DNA of 64,000 bases from Voacanga thouarsii (Eukaryota > Streptophyta > Magnoliopsida > Gentianales > Apocynaceae): the NCBI GenBank assembly GCA_026120185.1, contig JANUWF010001481.1, forward strand, positions 2,485,001-2,549,000, written 5' to 3'. The notes beneath the pieces were generated by a model, which was given only the letters and a program-made list of their open reading frames with translations, had not been told where the DNA came from and did not search any database. Position 1 is the first letter of the stretch. Each line of letters starts with the position of its first letter. Position numbers and translations under genes: made by a program. This document shows, piece after piece, positions 1-9,928 of the stretch.

Positions 1-1309
1 GTTTCACTGGAGAAATTTCGCGAGGAGAAATTTTAAAAGCTATGTAGTTGGGGTAACTTAACTTTTCCCCCCTCCTAAATCGTTTAATTACATATGAATG
101 GTCCTATTACGTAATTTTTTTTTTAATTTCCATTGCACATTAATTGTTTTTGCATGATCAAAATCCAACAGTGGCATTAAAGTAATCTCTTATGTGTTTT
201 ACAGATTTATTATTGTTTTAAATTATTTCAAAAATAAATTAGACAGTATGAAATTGTTTGATAAATATTCTTAATTTTAAAGTTATTTCAAAATTAATTT
301 TGGGTCAATGAAATTGTTTCACATTTATTTTGAAGTTTGAAAAAATTTATTTTCAGTGGAATATATTTTGGTGTACCGAATATTATTTGATCATGACTTA
401 ATTTAGAAATAATGATTTTCTAAATCCTATAACCAAAATTGTTTTGGAAATTGTTTTCGAATTTGTCCCAAAAATCTGAAGTCTAAAAGAAAATTAAATT
501 GCTAGAAAATTGTTTGTGGCAGACGTAAAAAAAAATTTGCTATTTTGTTTTTCCAGGAAAATTGTTTCCAAGAAAGAAAAAAAAAAAAAATAGCACCTTA
601 CGGAATTGTTTCAAAATTAATTGTTTCCAATTTGATTGGAAACTAATTAAATGGAAACAATTTTCCAATTAATAGACATCTAAAATTGTTTCTGAAGAAA
701 GGAAAACGAAATTACTATTTTTTTTTTTAGGAAATTGTTTCCGGGAAAATTGAAAAAATAAAAAAGCAAATTGATTATTTTAGTTTTGCTGAAATTGTTT
801 CCGAAAGGGAAAAGAAATTTTTTTTCTAAAAGCTAAATAGATCAGCGAAAAGAAAAAAAAAATATGTATAGAGATTAGCTTGGGTCTAAACTAGAAAAAA
901 AAAAAGGCTTGAGAGATTATTTTGGTTCTTACTGGGCCAGTTAATTACTTTCTTATGGATTTTTATTAGATTAGAAATAAATAAATAATTTTGGGCTTGA
1001 CCCAATTGTTGGAACCTAGGGTCTGCGGACCAAACCTAGGTTTACTTTAGTTGAGGTAATTGATTTACCCAGCAGAACGTTAGGTGGTTTAGGTTTTTTT
1101 TTTTGTATTTTTAAATATTATTATCATAACAAAATATAATAACCAAATTAAATGCACTATGAAACCATATTATCAAATGTAATAAATTATTTTCTACATT
1201 TAAATAATTATAAAAATTTATATATTGTTAATTATATCATTGTTTTTATTAAATAATTTTATACATGTAGATCGATTGAAAAAAAACTTATACATATATA
1301 TTTTTTCAA
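1..1309. other. AT-rich intergenic DNA, no gene
   Basis: No credible coding region is visible. The stretch is AT-rich with homopolymer A and T runs. The only structure noted is the AATTGTTT motif cluster between 252 and 800, listed separately. A short phrase near 857-877 (agattagcttgggtctaaac) resembles 13,561-13,582, which hints at shared repeat ancestry but is too short to assign. Confidence 0.6.
252..800 (+). repeat. Cluster of AATTGTTT motifs
   Basis: The octamer AATTGTTT, often extended to GAAATTGTTTCC, occurs at 252, 312, 437, 449, 508, 560, 604, 619, 684, 733 and 793, and once inverted at 655-662. Around 619-662 direct and inverted copies form a short imperfect hairpin. The count is well above what base composition alone suggests. 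Short motifs repeated in both orientations are typical of transposon subterminal regions, but no terminal repeat was found, so the origin is unknown. Confidence 0.5.
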
Positions 1310-1430
1310 TACATACATACATACATACATACATACATACATACATACATACATACATACATACATACATACATACATACATACATACATACATACATAC
1401 ATACATACATACATACATACATACACACAC
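1310..1430. repeat. (ACAT)n microsatellite
   Basis: About 28 near-perfect copies of the tetranucleotide ACAT, passing into CA repeats at 1424-1430 and then degenerate TA/CA-rich DNA to about 1550. Apparent tyrosine/cysteine/methionine-rich reading frames here are translations of the repeat. Confidence 0.95.
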
Positions 1431-1608
1431 AATATAAACAAATATATACACAACACATATGCACATATACATATATAAATATAAATATATACAACACCCA
1501 AACATATATACACATATAAATATATACACCCATATATATACATATATACATCTTTTTTTTAAAAAAATAAACACATATAGGCATTCATATATGTGTGTGT
1601 GTGTGTGT

Positions 1609-1798
1609 GGGATTTGCTAACATACTACATGAAGGTAGTATGTTAGCATTGTACCCATTTTTCATGGACAAAAAAAAAAAAAATCAAAATACGTAGTTTT
1701 ACCACTTCATTAAACTAAGGATAATTTTGTAAAATTATCAAAATTAAATAATAAATTATAGAGATCTATCAAGATCCCTTTAAAATATCTTTGTTTCC
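1609..1798 (+). repeat. Left terminal inverted repeat
   Basis: About 190 bp matching the reverse complement of 2468-2651 at roughly 90% identity with small indels, mostly in the A-run near 1670. Inside it, 1616-1628 and 1635-1647 form a perfect 13-bp hairpin (GCTAACATACTAC) with a 6-nt loop. Confidence 0.9.
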
Positions 1799-1959
1799 TT
1801 ATCTAATTTTCGTTTTTACATTTCTTAATTATAACATAGATTTTGTAAACAGATAAATTTAACATTTAACTTAAAAGTTTAACTATATTTTTATTGTGTG
1901 AGAAAAATTTTCCTTCTCCTTTAACAAACAGATAATCAACAACTGCTTATTCATAGCCA

Positions 1960-1970
1960 TATAAATATAT
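1960..1970 (+). promoter_or_regulatory. TATA box captured with the laccase fragment
   Basis: TATAAATATAT lies about 82 bp upstream of the laccase ATG at 2052. That leaves a plausible 50-60 nt leader, so the capture appears to include the core promoter as well as the coding start. Confidence 0.5.
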
Positions 1971-2051
1971 GGAGTGAATTCTCTTCTTTCAACCTCATCT
2001 CTTCCAATTTATTCACAAGTTTACTGCTAAAGTTTCTTACTACAAGGAACA

Positions 2052-2357
2052 ATGAACACGACGAATCTAAGCCTTCTTCTCTTTGGCTGTATGTGGTTCA
2101 TTTCTCTACCGATGGAGGCTGCAACTAAGACATACCAATTTGATGTAAGTTGTTTTGCTTCAACTTTTCTCATTCACTTAAAATCTTGGTGATATTCTCT
2201 AATTGGTTCTTCCTGATGAATGCAGATTCAAAAGAACAATGTAAGCAGGTTGTGCCATGCAAAACCGATTGTGACAGTAAATGGAAGATTTCCAGGGCCA
2301 ACACTACATGTTAGGGAAGAAGACAGAGTTCAAGTCAATATTACTAATTATGCATGA
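2052..2357 (+). pseudogene. Laccase 5' gene fragment (exons 1-2)
   Basis: Exon 1 (2052-2144) encodes 31 residues that look like a signal peptide: MNTTN, then a hydrophobic run ending near MEAATK. A GT-AG intron follows (2145-2225; donor GTAAGT, acceptor TGCAG). Exon 2 (from 2226) encodes RLCHAKPIVTVNGRFPGPTL and continues through VREEDRVQVN, which matches the first cupredoxin domain of plant laccases. These are secreted multicopper oxidases that polymerise monolignols in the cell wall. Reading stops at TGA 2355-2357 after 74 codons, and homology ends there. A full laccase is normally about 560-580 residues, so all copper-binding histidines are missing and no oxidase can be made. The fragment sits wholly inside a TIR element, so I read it as captured sequence rather than a resident gene. 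Confidence 0.85.
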
Positions 2358-2467
2358 TACAAACCATTCGCTAGTATAGGAAATACAATATTTAATCAAA
2401 ATTATAGTCTAGTTTCTGAGTTCTAACACTAACTAATCATCGATTTCAAATGTTTTAATGATTGTAT

Positions 2468-2651
2468 GGAAACAAAGCTATTTTAAAAGGATCTTGATTG
2501 ATCTTTATAATTTATTACTTAATATCAATAATTTTACAAAATTATCCTTAATTTTAATGAGGTGGTAAAATTATATATTTTGATTTTTTTGTCCATAAAA
2601 AATGGGTACAATGCTAACATACTACCTTCATATAGTATATTAGCAAATCCC
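2468..2651 (-). repeat. Right terminal inverted repeat
   Basis: Inverted partner of 1609-1798. It keeps the internal hairpin (2613-2625 with 2632-2644), but two arm positions are mutated relative to the perfect left copy. Confidence 0.9.
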
Positions 2652-2770
2652 TATATAAATGAATAAATAAATAAATATATAAATAAATATATATATATAT
2701 ATATGAATATATATTTTCATATTTAAATATACATAATAAATAAATAAATACATATGTGTGTATACTCATA

Positions 2771-2806
<36 letters not shown>

Positions 2807-2880
2807 TATATATAAATACAAATATTCATATATGTTCATATATTCATGTATGTATATACATATTCGTATGTATACATATT

Positions 2881-2915
<35 letters not shown>

Positions 2916-2945
2916 TCATATAGACATTTATGTATATGTGTGTGT
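2652..2945. repeat. Compound AT/CA microsatellites
   Basis: AT-rich AATA-type repeats are followed by a (TA)n run at 2774-2802, degenerate TATTCATA-type repeats, and a (CA)n run at 2884-2912. No gene is visible, and long open frames here are repeat artefacts. Confidence 0.9.
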
Positions 2946-3470
2946 GTTATGATCAAATTTAAAGGTAATGAGATATATTTTGGCACTAATCCAACAAAAT
3001 ATTTACAAAAATATCGAAAACCTAAGATATTTACAAAGATAGGCACTTCAAATTAACGATCTAACCGTTAGATTTGTTTAAATTGCTAAAAAAAGTGTTA
3101 TGACCAAATTTGATGATAATCGGATATATTTTGGCATGGAATCCAAAAAATAACTATAAAAATACCGAAAACCTAAGGTATTTACAAAGATAGGCACATC
3201 AAATTAATGGTCTAATTGTTAGATTTGTCAAAATTTTTACATAAAGTGTTATGACTAAATTTGAAGTTAATCGGATATATTCTGACACATAATCTAGCAT
3301 AATATTTGTAAAAATTCTTGTAATTTAACGCATTTACAAAGATAGACGTATCAAATTAACGATCCAACCATTAGATTTGTTAAAATTGGTTTTAAAAAAA
3401 GGTATTATGATAAAATTTTAAAGTAATCAGATATACTTTACCACATAATCTAGCATACTCTTATATTTGA
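2946..3470. repeat. Degenerate 151-bp tandem repeat, about 3.4 copies
   Basis: Units begin with GTTATGA/ATTATGA at 2946, 3097, 3248 and 3404, giving spacings of 151, 151 and 156 bp. Each unit repeats the same order of phrases: a CAAATTT block, TCGGATATATTTTGGCA, TATTTACAAAGATAGGCAC, and AACGATCTAACCGTTAGATT. The last unit is truncated near 3470. The unit length is in the range of plant satellite monomers, but the array is short and diverged. Confidence 0.85.
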
Positions 3471-3659
3471 TCATATTGTATATATTTAAAAAGTTAGAGA
3501 TTAATTTGTAAATTTTTTAGGGTCATATTATAAATATTTCAAAATTTAAAGAACAATTTATAAATTTATAAGCCCATTTTGTATCTGTAAAAAATTTAAA
3601 GACCAATTTACAAAATTTATAGGTCAGGTTGTAAATATTTAAAAATTTAGAGACGTGTA
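3471..3659. other. AT-rich spacer, nothing identified
   Basis: Low-complexity AT-rich sequence with loosely repeated TTTATAAATTTATAGG-type phrases at 3540-3660. No gene or element end is recognised. Confidence 0.5.
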
Positions 3660-4032
3660 TTAGTTAGGAATGGAAATTTTGCCGCTAAAAGTATAGTTAA
3701 TGGTGATAGAAGTTAATAATTTAAAAAATGTATTTTCATCGATGATGATGCATCAATAGCGAGGAAATGTATTTTCGTCTCTGATAATGCATCATGAGTG
3801 AGGAAAATTTTGCTAGGAAATAAAATTTGATCGCTCATGGTGTATCATTAGCGAGAAAACTTAAATTTTCCTCGCTAATGCACTTATTTCCTAGCTAAAG
3901 TCAATACTTTTAGCTAGGAAATAAAAATTTTGTCACCGAAGGTCTTAATTAGTAGCGACAAAAAGTTTTTGTCGCTAAAGAAATTTTTTCCTAGCAAAAG
4001 TTTTGTCGCCAATGTATCATTTTTTTGTAATT
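3660..4032. repeat. Palindromic TAGCGAGGAAA motif cluster, CACTA-like
   Basis: Short motifs in both orientations recur: TAGCGAGGAAA, TTTCCTCGCTAA, TAGCGACAAAAAG, TTTTTGTCGCTAA. The cluster ends in TTTTTTTGTAATTT. Plant CACTA (En/Spm) transposons have subterminal arrays of this kind and 3' ends of the form TTTTTGTAGTG, so this looks like a decayed CACTA terminus. No exact CACTA/TAGTG end is present at this site. Confidence 0.45.
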
Positions 4033-4650
4033 TAAATCTCTATGTCAAGGTAAAATCCTTTAAGAGATTTTCTATAAATTAGTTTTACTTAGTTAAGAAT
4101 TTAATGATTTCAAAATTTTCCTTTTAAAACTTTTATGAGACTTTGGTCTCAAATTTTATTTGACAAAAATAATTTTCTTCTAAAATAAATTAAAACTGTT
4201 GTTCCTTTTAACTCACAAAAATATCTAAATCCAAAACATTCTCTATGTCAAGCATAAAAATACTTTAAGAGAATAATCAAAGATTAATTTTTGCTCTTAA
4301 ACTAAAATAATAGTCTAATTTGAAGAAAAATATTTTTCCTTTATCAAAAAAAATTCCCCATGACTTTGATCTTTGAGAAAACGTGCACATAGATTCATAA
4401 AAGAAAATAATATACCAGAAAATTGTAAACGTTTTTATACTTTTCTATTCTTTTAACCTAGGTGTCTAAATAATAGAATTAAACATATTAATTAAATAAT
4501 TAATTGTCTTGTTTAATCCTAAATCCCTTATTATTATTTTTCATGCAAAATATTCCAAGAATATTAACAATGCAAAAATAATAACATCGCCTACTATAGG
4601 ACCCAAAATGGAAAAAAAATGCGAAAAAAAAAAGAAAAAGACTAAACAAT
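4033..4650. other. AT-rich DNA, nothing identified
   Basis: No open frame, RNA gene or repeat boundary was recognised. A phrase around CTCTATGTCAAG recurs at about 4040 and 4241. Confidence 0.5.
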
Positions 4651-4905
4651 TGGCTGGCCCCAGTGGCTAAGTCGCAATTGCTCCAATTGTTAGGTCTCGT
4701 GTTCGAACCGCAACTACAACGCTATGTTATTAAGTAGCTCCAATCAAGTTCGGGTGGTCTACATGGACCATGCCAATAAAGGGCTCCAATCAGGTGTGCC
4801 ATGGTTCACATGGACCGTGCCATGGTTCACATGGACCATGCCAAGAAAGAGATCTGATCAGGTGTGGTTGGTCCTTGGGGTTCTGGTGGAGTTCAGCTAA
4901 AAATT
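4651..4905 (+). repeat. tRNA-derived SINE-like sequence
   Basis: A Pol III A-box-like TGGCTAAGTCGC (4664-4675) is followed 37 nt later by the B-box GTTCGAACC (4701-4709). This is the arrangement of a tRNA-derived SINE head. Flanking sequence does not fold into a complete tRNA, so a functional tRNA is unlikely. Downstream are two 21-bp direct repeats (4796-4816 and 4817-4837) containing CATGGTTCACATGG. The 3' end is not defined, as no clear A-tail or target duplication was found. Confidence 0.5.
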
Positions 4906-4926
4906 TTAATAATTTTTTAGCTTTGT

Positions 4927-5480
4927 CACTAAAAAATCATTATTAGCAACAAAATGTTTTAACTTTAGTTAGGAAATTTTCCTACCCAAAAGTTTTTAGC
5001 GAGGACGTGCTTTCCTCGCTGAAGGACCTTTGCGAGATAAAGTTTTTAGCTTTAGCGAGGAAAGTTTTCCTGGCTAAAAGGTATAGGCTTTAGCGAGGAA
5101 AATCTTTCCTCACTAAAGAACCATCTTTGGTCATGGAAATCTTTCCTTACTAAAGAATCATCTTTTGGTGAGGAAATTTTTTGTCGCCATTGAACATTTT
5201 TGTCGCGAATTTTTTTTTTTGGATTTTTTTTGGGTGAAAAATGTAATAATATTATGCTAAAAAAATCAACATTAGTGATAAAATTTAAATTTTTACTAAC
5301 AAATGTTTTTTTAACATTAGCGAGGAAATTTTTTCTAGTAAAAAGCCAAAACTTTAGCGAGAAAATATTTTCCGAGCTAAAGGTCACCTTTTGGTGACAA
5401 AACACAAAATTTTGTCGCTAGCACCCTTTGGCGAGTTGGGCGAGGAAGCTTTTTTCCTTGCCAAAGGCCTTTCGCTAGGA
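4927..5480 (+). repeat. Possible CACTA 5' terminus with subterminal repeats
   Basis: The sequence at 4927 reads CACTAAAAAATCATTATTAG, close to the CACTACAAAAAA start of plant CACTA elements. It is followed by at least ten copies in both orientations of TTTAGCGAGGAAA-type motifs up to about 5480. Open frames of 60-117 codons inside are products of these repeats. No transposase and no matching 3' end were found downstream, because copia sequence takes over. Confidence 0.45.
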
Positions 5481-6039
5481 TATTTTGGCCTTCGAAAGGA
5501 TACTTAATGGGATATTTTCAAAAGGATATTTTTTTTGGAAGCCCTTGTTTTAAAAAGACTAAGTGGGAGGGGGGTTCCAATGACCCCACACTTCCATCAC
5601 GATCCTCATTAGAAATCGTGGTTCTTCTCATGTCACCATAGGAGTGGACCTGTATAAGATGGGAATCCCACAAGGATCTAGACCTAATGGATAGACATAA
5701 TTGATGCCCATGACACATATTATGATCGGCCAACTCATATTAGAGATTATAGTATGAGGATTGTCCATAGGAAATGAAAAGAAACGGCTATCCTCTCGAT
5801 GAAGTTAACTTCCGAATCATTACCAAGAAGGGTAGTCAATTTGTGGTGGTCAACACATTTAGCTTATAAAACTATTAATCTTCCCAAGAAGTTATGTCAG
5901 TTTTCTAAAGAGCTAAATTGATCATATTAAAGATAATAGTAATAAGATTAACTATTATCAGTTTTAATATGAGGATAGAGTGCACAAATTATTTATTTTT
6001 TACAAACTAAGAATTTTCTTTTATTTTTTATCTTTATAA
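5481..6039 (+). other. Leader or 5' LTR remnant of the copia relic
   Basis: This stretch lies directly upstream of the copia gag start. A phrase at about 5930-5970 (GATAATAGTAATAAGATTAA and TATCAGTTTTAATAT) resembles part of the copia solo LTR at 20,297-21,747, which suggests a diverged copia LTR or leader. I could not place LTR ends or a primer-binding site. Confidence 0.3.
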
Positions 6040-6850
6040 ATGGTTGGTAGAGGTTCTTTCAATCCTTTGACTGTTATTCTCCATGAGAATAAGCTAACGG
6101 GTCCAAACTATATAAACTGAAAAAGGAATTTGGATATAATACTCACTACTGAGGAGTATGAGTATGTCATTTATGAAACCTGCCCTTTTATTAGAGGGGA
6201 TAGGGTTTTATTGAGGAGGAGCGTGAGGCTGAGAAAATATAGAAAAAGGCCAACAAAATGGCTCATTATTATATGTTGGCCTCCATGTCTAATATGCTCC
6301 AGTCCAAATATGAGCACGTGGCTACTGCTTATGATATTAGCATGTCATTGGCTACAATATTCGCTGATAAGAGTTGGCCCATAAAGCAAGAGGCTCTTAG
6401 AACAATCATTAACATCAAGATAGCCGAGGGAGCAATAGTCAGAGTGCATATGCTCAAAATAATTGCTGCTTTCGAGAAAACGAAAGTCTTGGGAGCTATG
6501 ATTGACCCCGAGAGCCAAGTAGATATGATTTTTGAATCTTTGCCGGACTCTTTTACTCAGTTTAAGTTGAATTACAATATGAACAAATTAAACATAAGTT
6601 GAATAGAGTTAAAGAAAGAGTTCCAGGTGGTAGAGAAGGTCATGAAACCACAATCTAAGGCCATAATTGCCAATGCTTTTTCTTCCAAAACTGGGCCCAA
6701 GACCAGAAAGTTCTAAAAGAAGAAGGGAAACACAACGGTCCAACCCAAATCCCACCCCAACAAATCCAAAGGCAAGTGCGTCAAGTGTGGAAAGAATGGA
6801 CATTGGAAAAATGAGTGTCCAGATCTTCAGACCAAGAAAAACCTATAAGT
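6040..6850 (+). pseudogene. Ty1/copia gag, decayed
   Basis: The ATG at 6040 opens a recognisable copia gag: ILHENKLTGPNYIN, then a stop (TGA where the family has Trp), then KRNLDIILTTEEYEYVIYE. The central gag helices continue at 6258-6602. A complete CCHC zinc knuckle, CVKCGKNGHWKNEC, lies at 6777-6818. Gag forms the cytoplasmic virus-like particle and packages element RNA. Several stops and at least one frame change break it, so only relic status is supported. The start was chosen because MVGRG-type starts precede this conserved block in related elements. Confidence 0.85.
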
Positions 6851-6889
6851 ATTGTTTACTATCTAGAGTCTGTATCAATAGTTAGATCA

Positions 6890-7120
6890 ACTTCCACTTG
6901 AATTGTTGATTTTGGAGCCACTGATGATATCTATAGCTCCTTGCAGGGGTTTAGAATGATAAGAAGACTCTAGAAGGGCGGACATAGACTATGCAAAAGA
7001 AATGGAGCACAAGTGTGGGCCTAAGCAGTGGGAGAGTTGGAACTAAAATTTGATTGTAATAGAGTAATTATTTTGAATAATATTTTAAATGTACCTGGTT
7101 ATTTTAAATCATGATTATTT
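6890..7120 (+). pseudogene. Ty1/copia protease relic
   Basis: The aspartic protease motif is seen as IVDFGATD with the Asp codon at 6908-6910. The family motif is D-S-G-A, so the active-site Ser has become Phe, and a stop (TGA) stands where the usual preceding Trp is expected. The protease would process Gag-Pol. This copy is inactive. Confidence 0.65.
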
Positions 7121-7254
7121 TATCTTTTTCCATTCCGGTATTATTATTAGTAGAAATGGAGAAGTTTTATGTATTGGGTACATGTGTGGAAACTTAATCT
7201 TAAAAAATCCTATTATAATTAATTAAAAACACTCAAAATGAACCTTTAAGTAGG

Positions 7255-8110
7255 AAGAGAAAGACCAATATCAATGACTCTTATCTATGGCATCTAAGAT
7301 TGGGTCACATTATCTCAATCAAGATTCAGAGGTTAATTCATGATAGGCCTTTGGGCTTATTGAGATTGGAAAGTTAGCCTCATTATGAATCAGACCTTAT
7401 GAGAAAGATGACCAAAAGGTCTTTTACCCAAAAGGCAGATAGAGCCAATGAGATATTGAGCCTTGTTCACACTGATGTATGTGGTCCATTGTCTATACCA
7501 GTAAGAAGAGGGTTTGGATACTTCATCACTTTTACGGATGATTGTACAAGGTACGATTACGTTTACCTGATGAGGAGCAAGTATGTCTTATTTAACAAGT
7601 TCAAAGAGTTTAAGGTTGAAGTGGAGTGTCGAACAGGTAAACTGATCAAGACTTTACGATCGGATCGTGGTGAAGAGTACCTTCTTAGTGAATTCGAGGA
7701 TTATATGATACAATATGGGATAGTGTCCTAGTTCTCTATGCTAGGGACACCCTAGCAAATGGAGTGGCTGAGAGAAGGAACATGACATTGAGGGAAATGG
7801 TCCGAAGCATGATGTCTCATGCTACTCCTCCAGTTTCTTTTTGGGGGTATGCCCAAGAAACAGCAGCATATATTCTGAACTTGGTGCCTTCCAAGTTAGT
7901 ACTTAAGATGCCCTATGAGATATGGACTGGGTGTAAGCTAAGTTTGAAGCATCTCAAGATATAAGGTTGTCCTGCTTATGTACTGATTACAGGAGACAAG
8001 TTAGAACTAAGATCAAAATCATGCTATTTTGTTGGATATCTAAAAGGAACAAATAGTGGTTACTTTTATCATTCTAAAGAGCAGCAAGTACTGGTAAGTA
8101 TCAATACTAG
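7255..8110 (+). pseudogene. Ty1/copia integrase, decayed
   Basis: A pre-integrase segment (LWHLRLGHI) is followed by the integrase core. The first catalytic Asp is in VHTDVCGPLS (7474), the second in LRSDRGEEY (7663), and the Glu in GVAERRNMTL (7770). A frame change lies between the second Asp and the Glu, and there are stops at about 7729 and 7963. The zinc-binding cysteines normally seen before KMTKRSF are replaced. Integrase inserts the cDNA in the nucleus. The copy is dead but clearly copia-type. Confidence 0.85.
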
Positions 8111-8379
8111 ATACTTGAAGGATGATAAAAGTGCATCCACAAAAAGTTCAACTAGGTTAGAACTCGAGGAGAAGTTATCTTCTGAATTAATTTCTTCTGG
8201 CCCGATTATGGAACAAGAAGATGCACAATCTCAAGAACTTGTACAAAAGGAGCCTTATCGTAGTGGGAGGATATCTAGAGTTCCAAAAAGATGGATTGGA
8301 GATATTGTTGACCTAGTCTCCAATCGTCAGGAACATGATCCTACTATATATGAGGAGGCTATTACTGATGCAGACCTAT

Positions 8380-9120
8380 GACATAAAACAATGAAAGCTA
8401 AGATTGAGTTTATATACTTCAATCAGGTTTGGAATCTTGTAGCTTCACCTGAACGGATAAAATCCAATGGGCATAAGTGGGTATACAAGAGGAAAAGAGG
8501 TGCAGATAGGAAGGAGGAAACTTTCAAAACTAGGCTTGTGGAGAAATAGTATACTCAAAAAGAGGGTATTGATTGTGAAGAAACCTTTTCCTTGGTAGCC
8601 ATGCTTAAGTTTATATATATCCTCTTTACCATTATGTGTCATTATGACTATGAGATATGTTAAATGAACATCAAGATGGCTTTTCATAATGACTATCTTA
8701 GTGAAGACATCTATATATCCCAACCGAAGAGCTTTATTGCTAAAAGTTATGAACATATGGTTTGTAAGCTTAAGAAGTCTATTCATAAACATAAGTAGGC
8801 ATCAAAAGTATGTAACATTTATTTCAATGAGACTGTAAAGTCTTATAATTTCACTCAAAAATAGGATGAACTATGTGTGTACAGAAAACTTTAAGGCATT
8901 AATGTAATTTTTCTTATACTATATATGGATGACATTATACTCATTGGGAATGATGTAGGGATATTGTCATCTACTAATGTTTGGCTATTTAGTCAATTTA
9001 ATATGAAAGACTTGGAAGAAGCCAGTTACACTATCAGGATTAAGTTTCTTAGAAATAAGAAGCAGAGAATGTTAGGTTTATTTCAAGCTACATACATTGA
9101 CAAAGATGTTGGTAAAGTTT
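8380..9120 (+). pseudogene. Ty1/copia reverse transcriptase, decayed
   Basis: RT homology starts near QVWNLV and KWVYKRKRGAD. The catalytic LYMDDIILIGND motif is intact at 8922-8933, followed by FNMKDLEEASY. Multiple stops (for example near 8549, 8661 and 8796) interrupt the domain. Motif order gag-PR-INT-RT-RNase H, with integrase before RT, identifies Ty1/copia and excludes Ty3/gypsy. Confidence 0.85.
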
Positions 9121-9159
9121 AGCATGGACTCATACAAGGGAGCACTAATATCTTACAGA

Positions 9160-9905
9160 CATGGGTTGTCTCTTTCTTCAAAAAACTATCCTAAGACTCA
9201 AGAAGGAAATGACAAGATGAGTAGGATTCGCTAAGCTTTGGCTGTGGGAAGTCTCATATACGCCATGCTATATACTATGTTAGATATTTTCTTTGCTATA
9301 GGCTCAGTCAGCAAATATCAATCAAATCCCAAGGAGGTTCATTGGTAAGTTGTAAAGTATATTCTCAAGTACTTGAAGGGAACGATAGATTATATATTGG
9401 TTTATAGGGCTGATGACTTAGTTCTTACAAGATACACAGATTCAGACTTCCAGACGGATAGAGATAAGAGAAAATCCACTAGTAGATATGTCTTCATCTT
9501 GTCTGAATGAGATATTTTATGGAGGAGTATTAAGCAATCTTGCATTACTGACTCAACCATAAAAGTTGAGTATATGGTTGCTTTGGAGGCATCTAAGGAA
9601 GCAATCTGGCTTCAAAAGTTCTTCATAGAAATTGGAGTCATGCCACAGATGGACAAGCTAATTGCATTGTATTGTGACAATACAAGCGCAGTCTTGCAAT
9701 CCAAAGAACCAAGGAACCACAAAAATGGGAAGAAAATAGAGAGAAAGTACCACTTGATCGGGGAATTTATTCATAGATGGGAAGTTATAGTACAATAGAT
9801 AGCCTCGAAAAATAATCTAGCTAAACTATTCACCAAGCATTTGGCTAAAAGAGTCTTCAAAAGACACTTAGACACTATAGGAGTATGCACCTATGGACTT
9901 ACATA
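9160..9905 (+). pseudogene. Ty1/copia RNase H region, decayed
   Basis: The C-terminal connection and RNase H appear as VEYMVALEASKEAIWLQKF (about 9568) and LYCDNTSAVLQSKEPRNH (about 9670), with the usual copia ending LAKLFTKHLAK. RNase H removes the RNA template during reverse transcription. Frames change several times between 9120 and 9570. Confidence 0.8.
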
Positions 9906-9928
9906 GTCTTAGAGTGCAAGTGGGAGAT

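Larger units (their letters stand above)
1609..2651 (+). mobile_element. Pack-MULE-like element carrying a laccase fragment
   Basis: The element is bounded by long terminal inverted repeats (1609-1798 and 2468-2651) starting GGGATTTGCTAA and ending TTAGCAAATCCC. Between them lies laccase 5' sequence (TATA box, exon 1, intron, part of exon 2), with no transposase. Long TIRs plus captured gene sequence that keeps its intron is the pattern of non-autonomous Mutator-like elements (Pack-MULEs), which acquire DNA rather than cDNA. A 9-bp target duplication would be expected but is not convincing: the left flank is TGTGTGTGT and the right flank TATATAAAT, both low-complexity DNA that can drift. The MULE assignment is therefore inference, while the TIR element itself is directly visible. 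Confidence 0.75.

Noticed and set aside
1218..1584. Overlapping 70-118-codon frames rich in Tyr, Cys, Val, Met
   Set aside because: They are translations of the (ACAT)n and AT-rich microsatellite and have no independent coding signal.
2052..2357. Laccase as a resident functional gene
   Set aside because: It is only about 74 codons, ends in a stop, lacks all copper ligands, and is enclosed by terminal inverted repeats.
2884..3470. CRISPR-like regular repeats
   Set aside because: The units are long, contiguous and diverged, with no spacer pattern, and this is plant nuclear DNA.
5052..5405. 117-codon minus-strand frame
   Set aside because: It is made of the repeated TAGCGAGGAAA-type motifs and has no recognised domain.
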